In this document: piece by piece, positions 40,480 to 45,775 of the stretch | How positions within the stretch are numbered: the stretch's first letter is position 1 | How the letters are laid out: each line of letters starts with the position of its first letter | NCBI GenBank assembly: GCA_023265595.1 | Contig: JAHFSU010000015.1 | Span: 1 to 45,775 of the forward strand | DNA from: Deltaproteobacteria bacterium | GTDB lineage: Bacteria > UBA10199 > SPLOWO2-01-44-7 | Length of the DNA stretch: 45,775 bases | Direction: 5' to 3' | Translations under genes and position numbers: made by a program | The notes under the pieces: model-generated | What the model was told of the DNA's origin: nothing | What the model saw: the letters and a program-made list of their open reading frames with translations, nothing else | Databases searched by the model: none

Positions 40480-41940
40480 TTATTCCTGCCGATAATTCGG
40501 GGCCTCTTGCGTAATGATCACATCGTGCACATGGGATTCCCGCAAACCGGCCGAGGAAATTTTGACAAATTTTGCTTTTGTTTTCAGCTCCGAAAGATTA
40601 GCCGCGCCGACATAACCCATCCCCGACCGCAAACCACCGACCAATTGATGCACAACCTCGAAGAGTTTGCCACGATATGGAACGCGGCCTTCAATCCCTT
40701 CCGGAACCAATTTGTTCAAAGCCACACGCTGTTGAAAATAGCGGTCGCGCCCCCCTTTTTGCATCGCCGATAACGACCCCATCCCGCGATAGACTTTGTA
40801 ACTTCTCCCCTGATACAAAACGACTTCGCCGGGCGCTTCATCGGTGCCGGCAAAAAGAGAACCGATCATCACGGTGTTGGCCCCGGCCGCCAAAGCCTTG
40901 ACCACATCCCCCGAAAATTTGATGCCGCCGTCCGCAATCACCGGAATTCCGTTTGCCTTGGCCGCTTTGGAGACCCATTGAATGGCTGAGAGTTGCGGCA
41001 CGCCGACGCCGGCTACAATCCGCGTCGTGCAAATGGAACCGGGCCCCATGCCGACTTTGATCGCATGGACACCGGCCTTTATCAGATGCAACGCCCCTTC
41101 TTCGGTGGCCACATTGCCGGCGATAAATTCAGACTTTGGATGATTTCGAATGCAACTCGTGAGGGTATTCAAAACCGATTGAGTATGTCCGTGTGCCGTG
41201 TCGATCACAACAACATCACAGCCCGCATCCAAAAGCGCCCCCGCCCTTTCGATCTCTTTCGGACCGGTTCCCACGGCAGCCCCGACACGCAAGCGGCCTA
41301 AACCATCTTTGGTGGCAGAAGGATAGCGGCGCGATTTTTCCAAATCTTTGATTGTGATGAGACCTTTCAAATTTCCTTTTTCATCCATAACCGGCAGTTT
41401 TTCAATTCGGTGTTGGTGCAAAAGTTGTGTTGCCTCTTCCAATTTAATTCCTTCCTTTGCGGTGATTAATTTTTCCAGAGGGGTCATACAATTTTTGACC
41501 GGGCGACTCAAATCTTCTTCAAATTGAAAATCGCGGTTACTCAAAAGACCGACCAGCTTCCCATTTTGCACAACCGGAAATCCGGAGATGCCACTCTCTT
41601 TTTGCAACTGAACCACGGCCGACAACGGTTGATCCGGTTCGACCGTAACGGGATGAATAATCATCCCCCCTTCTGACTTTTTGACCCGCGAAACTTCAGC
41701 CGATTGTTCCTCCGCCGAACAGTTCCGATGGATAATGCCTAGGCCCCCTGCTTGGGCCATAGCAATAGCCGTTGCCGTACCGGTCACGGTATCCATGGCA
41801 GCGCTAACTACTGGAATTGACAGACGAATTTTATGGGTAAACAAGGTTGTCAGATCAACATCCGTGGGCAAAACGGAACTTTCGCCGGGAAGAAGAAGAC
41901 AATCATCAAATGTATAGGCTTCTAAAAGGGGATCCAACAT
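40480..41940 (-). CDS. guaB: IMP dehydrogenase
   Basis: 486 residues. Oxidises IMP to XMP with NAD, the committed step of guanine nucleotide synthesis. [17 protein letters not shown] at the start, [26 protein letters not shown], two CBS domains (about 95-200) that sense adenine/guanine nucleotides, [30 protein letters not shown] with catalytic Cys, [17 protein letters not shown] and the flap region [26 protein letters not shown] (in parts). ATG at 41940 without an evident Shine-Dalgarno site. First gene of guaB-guaA. Confidence 0.97.
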   Translation of the reverse strand: MLDPLLEAYTFDDCLLLPGESSVLPTDVDLTTLFTHKIRLSIPVVSAAMDTVTGTATAIAMAQAGGLGIIHRNCSAEEQSAEVSRVKKSEGGMIIHPVTVEPDQPLSAVVQLQKESGISGFPVVQNGKLVGLLSNRDFQFEEDLSRPVKNCMTPLEKLITAKEGIKLEEATQLLHQHRIEKLPVMDEKGNLKGLITIKDLEKSRRYPSATKDGLGRLRVGAAVGTGPKEIERAGALLDAGCDVVVIDTAHGHTQSVLNTLTSCIRNHPKSEFIAGNVATEEGALHLIKAGVHAIKVGMGPGSICTTRIVAGVGVPQLSAIQWVSKAAKANGIPVIADGGIKFSGDVVKALAAGANTVMIGSLFAGTDEAPGEVVLYQGRSYKVYRGMGSLSAMQKGGRDRYFQQRVALNKLVPEGIEGRVPYRGKLFEVVHQLVGGLRSGMGYVGAANLSELKTKAKFVKISSAGLRESHVHDVIITQEAPNYRQE

Positions 41941-42014
41941 GGCGGGCGTCTACTCTCAAGAAAACAAAATGTCAAGACTTTACAAAATGGAAAACGGGGA
42001 TTAAAAATATACTG

Positions 42015-42614
42015 ATGCAAACGCAAACGGACCCAAAATCACAGCGACTTTTTGAAAACGATTTTCTCGAATCGCTGACCCATGTTCATCACACCACACC
42101 CCATTTCCTTTATATACCGGTTATCATTTTAAGCATTTTTTTCGGTTTTAAAATGGGCGCGGCTTCCGAGATAGGCGGAGCAGGTCTTGTCCTTCTCGGT
42201 TTTTTCAACTGGACCCTTTTTGAATACTGGATGCACCGCCTTCTTTTTCACTACAAACCGAAATCAAAAATGGGAGAACGGTTTGTCTATCTTTTTCACG
42301 GCATCCATCACGATTTCCCCAACGAGAAAGATCGTTTGGTCATGCCCACTGTCACAAGTATCGGCATTGGTCTTGCGGTTTTTCTTATTCATTACGGCTT
42401 GGCCGGCCCAAAAGGACTTTTCTTGTATGCGGGATTTTTGATCGGCTATCTCTATTATGAATATGTCCACTATTCGGTGCACAACAGCAAATTAAAAATC
42501 GGCTGGACGGAATGGCAGCGTAAAAACCATCTCAAACATCATTTTCAGGATTCCAAAAACCGTTTTGGCGTCTCTACTCCGATGTGGGATGTTGTGTTTG
42601 GGACTGATAAGTAA
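42015..42614 (+). CDS. Fatty acid hydroxylase / sterol desaturase family protein
   Basis: 199 residues from ATG 42015 (MQTQTDPKSQ); a longer frame overlaps the guaB start and is not needed. Di-iron membrane oxygenase with the histidine clusters HRLLFH, HGIHHDFPN, HYSVHN and HLKHHFQD, between about four membrane helices (for example FLYIPVIILSIFFG, LVLLGFFNWTLFEY). The order and spacing, including DRLVMP after the second cluster, fit the fatty acid 2-hydroxylase (Scs7/FA2H) branch, which hydroxylates acyl chains of lipids. Substrate unknown. Divergent from guaB; its last 41 bp overlap the convergent next gene. Confidence 0.88.
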   Translation: MQTQTDPKSQRLFENDFLESLTHVHHTTPHFLYIPVIILSIFFGFKMGAASEIGGAGLVLLGFFNWTLFEYWMHRLLFHYKPKSKMGERFVYLFHGIHHDFPNEKDRLVMPTVTSIGIGLAVFLIHYGLAGPKGLFLYAGFLIGYLYYEYVHYSVHNSKLKIGWTEWQRKNHLKHHFQDSKNRFGVSTPMWDVVFGTDK

Positions 42615-43440
42615 TCACGGTCTCGTTCGACTGCGCTGTGAGCACCATCAAAATTTCGCTAAAGCCGGCCATAGAGTAGGTGTCTCTTTTCTTTTGAGAA
42701 GGGACCGCTTTCATCAACAATCCGGAAAGACCTCCCCAAACAGTGATGTTCGCCGACACAGTGACCGTTTTTTCCGTCTCCGTTCCATTTTCTTCCATCG
42801 CAATAGGAAAATAAATCTTCAAACCATCCATATTTTCTACAATACCGCTGGTTTCCAGCCGTTCGCCATCTCGTCCGGTGCAGTTAGGTCGAAGATGAAA
42901 GTGGGAACCATCGGAGAGCTCCTCAGAATAAAGAACGGAGCCGACAGAAAACCCAAGGGCGATGAGGTTAGTAAAATAGGCCTCTTTTCCGTCTGAGAGA
43001 AGGCACATTTTGGAATCCTCAACATGCGGCCTAAAATATTTGTAATGAGCCTGATTATTAACAATGGACCTGACTTTTCGGGGAGAATCGGGCAAAACAA
43101 AAATGCCTGCATATAAACCGATATCGGCCTGATCTATTTTTTGAAAAGTCGTCACCACGCCGGCGTCGGTGACCTCCTCCAGAGAAAAGGCGACATTTTT
43201 GGTCTGTTTGCCAAGTTTGGAAATATCGTTTTGAGTCAAAGGCGTTTTCGGAAAGAGGGCCATTTCCAAATTTTTGCGGGACAATAAGCGCCGCAAAACA
43301 GAATCGATTTGATCTTGCCCCTCAGAATAACGATCAAAAGCCCTGTTTACATACTGTGCGACCTTTGTTTCGAGTTCTTGCTCCAGTTGCAAAAAAGCGG
43401 CTTCATTATTTTGACCGGCATGAAAAACAATTTTCGGCAT
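42574..43440 (-). CDS. Hypothetical protein, possible START-like domain (A)
   Basis: 288 residues. No signal peptide. The N-terminal part (1-90) is charged and helical. The segment SPRKVRSIVNNQAHYKYFRPHVEDSKM (about 128-154; given here in parts as SPRKVRSIVNN and HYKYFRPHVEDSKM) followed by beta strands resembles the start of START/SRPBCC-type ligand-binding domains, and the gene after it has a similar piece. I recognise no enzyme motif, so this is a weak idea. Same strand and about the same length as the following gene (43482-44345). It overlaps the hydroxylase gene tail by 41 bp. Confidence 0.6.
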   Translation of the reverse strand: MPKIVFHAGQNNEAAFLQLEQELETKVAQYVNRAFDRYSEGQDQIDSVLRRLLSRKNLEMALFPKTPLTQNDISKLGKQTKNVAFSLEEVTDAGVVTTFQKIDQADIGLYAGIFVLPDSPRKVRSIVNNQAHYKYFRPHVEDSKMCLLSDGKEAYFTNLIALGFSVGSVLYSEELSDGSHFHLRPNCTGRDGERLETSGIVENMDGLKIYFPIAMEENGTETEKTVTVSANITVWGGLSGLLMKAVPSQKKRDTYSMAGFSEILMVLTAQSNETVITYQSQTQHPTSE

Positions 43441-43481
43441 AAGGAACGGCGACCCTAAAGAAGGAAGGAAAAAAGATCAAG

Positions 43482-44345
43482 TCACACTGCGTTGAAAGGG
43501 GATGTTCCCCGGATGCTCTGTTCGTACAAATTTTTAAGCCACGATTGCATCCGTTGCTTCACGCCGCGATCGCCTCCGAGAAAATCAGGAATCCCTTTGG
43601 TATCGGCCGCCATGCCACAACCAACCGGAATTTGCGCCGCATAGGTACGCATCTCCATCACAATCACGGTCCCATTGGCAAACTCAAAAGCCTGAATTTG
43701 GCCGATATAATTTTTCAAGAGATCCGTTCTTCTTTCCGCAAACAATTCTTCCGGTTTTAAAACGGCTTCAGGATTATTCAAACTTTTTTGCGCAAAAGTG
43801 AAACCATAACCGACATCCCTTGCAACAATCTCAGTCAGATACTGCATATCCGAACTTTTTTGAAGCGCATACACCCGCAACAATTCGGAATCCTTCGGAG
43901 TAAATTCACGGACCACTTTGGCCTCGTCCACGCCGGCAAAAATTTCGGGATACCTTGCCGGATCGGCAACCCGCGCGAAAATATCGGGCAAAATCCCCTT
44001 TTCTTTTGTGAAAAGAATGCCGCGTGCCGTAAAAAAACAGATCCGGTCTGCATCAGAGGGAGGGTCTTTCCAACTCCCTTCTATACCACTCGCAAAGACT
44101 TCCGGCTCTCCTTCTTCCAAATCGGAAACAACGGTATCCGGTTTCAAAAGAGGTTTCCCCAAATCGAAAAGGGAGGCCGTTTTTTGGCGGACAAATTTTT
44201 CGGAATCGAAAGAAACCGACCGCAGGGGACGGGTATCGGCCTTTTCAAAGCGGTCTTGCAAAGGAAAAATAGCCGGCGGCGCCATTCTTTCAAAAGAAGA
44301 AGTGGGATGAGAAGAAACAACCGAATGGATCTTATTTGCCCCCAT
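43482..44345 (-). CDS. Hypothetical protein, possible START-like domain (B)
   Basis: 287 residues. The first 90 residues are polar and probably partly disordered. ARVADPARYPEIFAGVDEAK (about 126-145) followed by YALQKSSDMQYLTEIVARDVGY has the pattern of START/SRPBCC proteins (a helix leading to a Pro at 'FP.V', then strands), and FEFANGTVIVMEMRTYA could be later strands. The C-terminal helix QRMQSWLKNLYEQSIRG fits as well. Weak assignment. It could be a distant paralogue of the 288-residue neighbour 41 bp downstream. Its own function is unknown. Confidence 0.6.
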   Translation of the reverse strand: MGANKIHSVVSSHPTSSFERMAPPAIFPLQDRFEKADTRPLRSVSFDSEKFVRQKTASLFDLGKPLLKPDTVVSDLEEGEPEVFASGIEGSWKDPPSDADRICFFTARGILFTKEKGILPDIFARVADPARYPEIFAGVDEAKVVREFTPKDSELLRVYALQKSSDMQYLTEIVARDVGYGFTFAQKSLNNPEAVLKPEELFAERRTDLLKNYIGQIQAFEFANGTVIVMEMRTYAAQIPVGCGMAADTKGIPDFLGGDRGVKQRMQSWLKNLYEQSIRGTSPFNAV

Positions 44346-44399
44346 GAGGGACGAAAGTCTAAACTTCTTTCCTAAAAGATCAAGAAAGAGTTCTTTGCA

Positions 44400-44969
44400 T
44401 TATCCGTCTTTAAACAAAAAGTTTTGCAAAAGGAGAGAACCCATTGGAGTTAAAATGGATTCGGGATGAAACTGGACGCCATAGATTGGATAAGAAGCAT
44501 GCTGCATCCCCATGATCTCGCCCTCTTCCGTATGCGCGGTCACTCGCAGACAATCGGGCAGCTTTGTTTCATCGACTGCCAGCGAATGATAACGCGTCGC
44601 TTCAAACGGTGATGGGATGCCGAAAAAAATCCCCTCCCCTTTATGAAAAATTTTAGAGGTTTTGCCGTGCAAAATATTTTTTGCCGACACAACCTTTCCC
44701 CCAAACGCCACCGCAATCGCCTGATGCCCGAGGCAAACACCGAGCAGAGGAATCTTTCCGGCCGATTTTGTAACCAGCTCTATGCACATTCCCGCCTCGG
44801 CCGGCGTTTTGGGCCCGGGCGATAAAACAATGTGGGAAGGTTGCCATTGGATAATTGCATCGGTATCAAGTTGATCATTCCGCACCACCTGCACTTCCCG
44901 CTCCAAGACGGCCAAAGCCTGATAGAGATTAAAGGTAAACGAATCGTAATTGTCGATCAAGACGATCAT
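44400..44969 (-). CDS. Anthranilate/aminodeoxychorismate synthase glutamine amidotransferase subunit
   Basis: 189 residues from ATG 44969 (MIVLIDNYDSFTFNLYQ), which is the standard family start; the longer open frame upstream lies in the glycosyltransferase tail. Class I amidotransferase: LSPGPKTPAEAGM, nucleophile Cys in LGVCLGHQAIAVAFGG, RYHSLAV, and HPESIL with His/Glu of the triad. TrpG and PabA cannot be told apart by sequence; no large subunit or other trp gene is in the window. The gene follows the glycosyltransferase by 2 bp. Confidence 0.93.
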   Translation of the reverse strand: MIVLIDNYDSFTFNLYQALAVLEREVQVVRNDQLDTDAIIQWQPSHIVLSPGPKTPAEAGMCIELVTKSAGKIPLLGVCLGHQAIAVAFGGKVVSAKNILHGKTSKIFHKGEGIFFGIPSPFEATRYHSLAVDETKLPDCLRVTAHTEEGEIMGMQHASYPIYGVQFHPESILTPMGSLLLQNFLFKDG

Positions 44970-44971
44970 TT

Positions 44972-45670
44972 TTAACCCCAAGAAAAAAATCGGATCTGAA
45001 TCAATTTCCATCCGTAATTGATCATCTGGCGTATGCCGCATTTGGAACGGCCATAAATCCGGTTATGAAAATGGATCGGAATCTCCATGATCCGAAATTT
45101 TTTCTTTGAAATTTTATATAACAATTCGGCGCCGATCGAATAATCGGTCGAGACAAACCGGTCAAAATCGAGCGCCGCAAGCACCTCTCTGCGGTAACAT
45201 TTATACCCACCGGAAATGTCTTTCACCTTAGAGCCGAGCAAAAGCCGGTTGAAAAAATTGATCACATCACTGAGACAATTTCTAAACCAGTTTCGGTTTT
45301 CGATCGTGCCGCCGGCATAACGGGAGCCGATCACCATATCGCATGTTTTGATCTGCTCCAAAAACCGCGGGATATCGTTTGGGTCGTGGGAAAGATCGGC
45401 ATCCATTTCGATAATCGTGCCGCAACCGGCTTTTAATGCCTCACGAAATCCGTCCAATCCCGCGCTCGCCCGTCCGCGCACGGTACGGCGCAACAGATGA
45501 ATCTGCGGATATTTTTTGGCCCAATTTTCAACAAGGTCGGCTGTCCCATCCGGAGAATTGTCATCCACAACAAACAGATGCAAATCCGAAAGCGGTAAAG
45601 CGAAAATTTTTTCGATCAACAATCCGATATTATCACGCTCGTTAAATGTCGGGACCATCACACCGATCAT
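44972..45670 (-). CDS. Dolichol/polyprenol-phosphate mannosyltransferase-like GT2
   Basis: 232 residues, no membrane helix. GT-A fold: VMVPTFNERDNIGLLIEKIF, VVDDNSPDGTADLV, MDADLSHDPNDIP (DxD-like Asp pair), GSRYAGGTIENRNWFRN (in parts), SGGYKCYRREVL and the end YGRSKCGIRQMINYGWKL. These match DPM1-type enzymes that load a sugar from a nucleotide sugar on polyprenyl phosphate for envelope glycans or lipid A sugars. The ATG overlaps the stop of an upstream gene (ATGA), so it is in an operon with what is likely a membrane glycosyltransferase. Confidence 0.9.
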   Translation of the reverse strand: MIGVMVPTFNERDNIGLLIEKIFALPLSDLHLFVVDDNSPDGTADLVENWAKKYPQIHLLRRTVRGRASAGLDGFREALKAGCGTIIEMDADLSHDPNDIPRFLEQIKTCDMVIGSRYAGGTIENRNWFRNCLSDVINFFNRLLLGSKVKDISGGYKCYRREVLAALDFDRFVSTDYSIGAELLYKISKKKFRIMEIPIHFHNRIYGRSKCGIRQMINYGWKLIQIRFFSWG

Positions 45671-45775
45671 TTTTTTCTCCGGTAGATATCCATCCCGCGG
45701 ATCGTGGCTTCAAAAACATAATTTCTTTCCACAAAATCGTTGAGCAACTTAAAATCGTGCATCGGGTAACGCCCA
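45667..45775 (-). CDS. C-terminal end of upstream protein (partial)
   Basis: The minus-strand frame that stops at 45667 is open to the window edge: about 35 residues ending FVERNYVFEATIRGMDIYRRKK (last part VFEATIRGMDIYRRKK), overlapping the glycosyltransferase ATG by 4 bp. The FVERNY...IYRRK pattern is frequent at the C-terminus of PMT/ArnT-like membrane glycosyltransferases, which use polyprenyl-phosphate sugars made by the neighbour. This is suggestive only, because most of the gene is outside the window. Confidence 0.5.
   Translation of the reverse strand, partial: GRYPMHDFKLLNDFVERNYVFEATIRGMDIYRRKK

Noticed and set aside
1-45775. tRNA, rRNA or CRISPR loci
   Set aside because: Gaps between genes are short and no cloverleaf, rRNA segment or spacer-repeat pattern could be recognised by eye; a covariance search would be the proper test.

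Overview
This 45.8 kb window is a gene-dense chromosomal segment from a Gram-negative bacterium. The evidence for that is a periplasmic DsbD, lipoproteins with a lipobox, a tail-specific protease, MurJ and many signal peptides. A lipoprotein rich in Asp-Ala-Gly/Asp-Gly-Gly, a matrixin-like protease with a possible C-terminal sorting tail, and the mix of housekeeping genes suggest a deltaproteobacterial or Myxococcota-like lineage, possibly an uncultured one. That placement is inference; no rRNA or other decisive marker is present.

Layout. 1-5.1 kb: a partial helical-repeat protein, then a minus-strand cluster of secreted protein, metalloprotease, dsbD and small membrane protein. 5.1-9.6 kb: plus-strand operon S41 protease-ribF-aroE. 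9.7-12.5 kb: a lone receiver protein converging on a PcrA/UvrD helicase. 12.5-16.6 kb: an accessory island with a 170 bp MITE-like element, a possible nucleotidyltransferase, an RHH/PIN toxin-antitoxin pair, an Rnl2-like RNA ligase, a second MITE-like element and an unknown protein. 16.6-19.8 kb: glmU-glmS (UDP-GlcNAc supply). 19.9-21.2 kb: a membrane-anchored Lys/Ala-rich protein and a Phd/RelE toxin-antitoxin module with a clear promoter/operator. 21.2-26.6 kb: minus-strand operon lipoprotein-nadA-rluD-pgeF-lysA. 26.6-29.8 kb: mazG, a small coiled-coil secreted protein, a 240 bp highly structured element, murJ. 29.9-38.8 kb: rpsT, then the minus-strand series FMN-binding protein-dnaE-hflX-leuS-holA. 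38.9-42 kb: guaB-guaA. 42-45.8 kb: a fatty-acid-hydroxylase-like protein, two unknown proteins that may share a START-like region, trpG/pabA, a DPM1-like glycosyltransferase and the tail of another protein.

The most striking feature is a set of at least five unrelated short palindromic or inverted-repeat families. They lie not only between genes but inside reading frames, without breaking them: dsbD (internal and C-terminus), ribF (tandem), aroE (C-terminus), pcrA, lysA, pgeF, the S41 protease signal peptide, a membrane protein and the possible holA N-terminus. This resembles the Rickettsia palindromic elements that insert into coding genes. Two further intergenic elements have terminal inverted repeats and flanking direct repeats, and a third could fold into a long branched hairpin. 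No tRNA, rRNA, CRISPR array or full-length transposase gene was seen.
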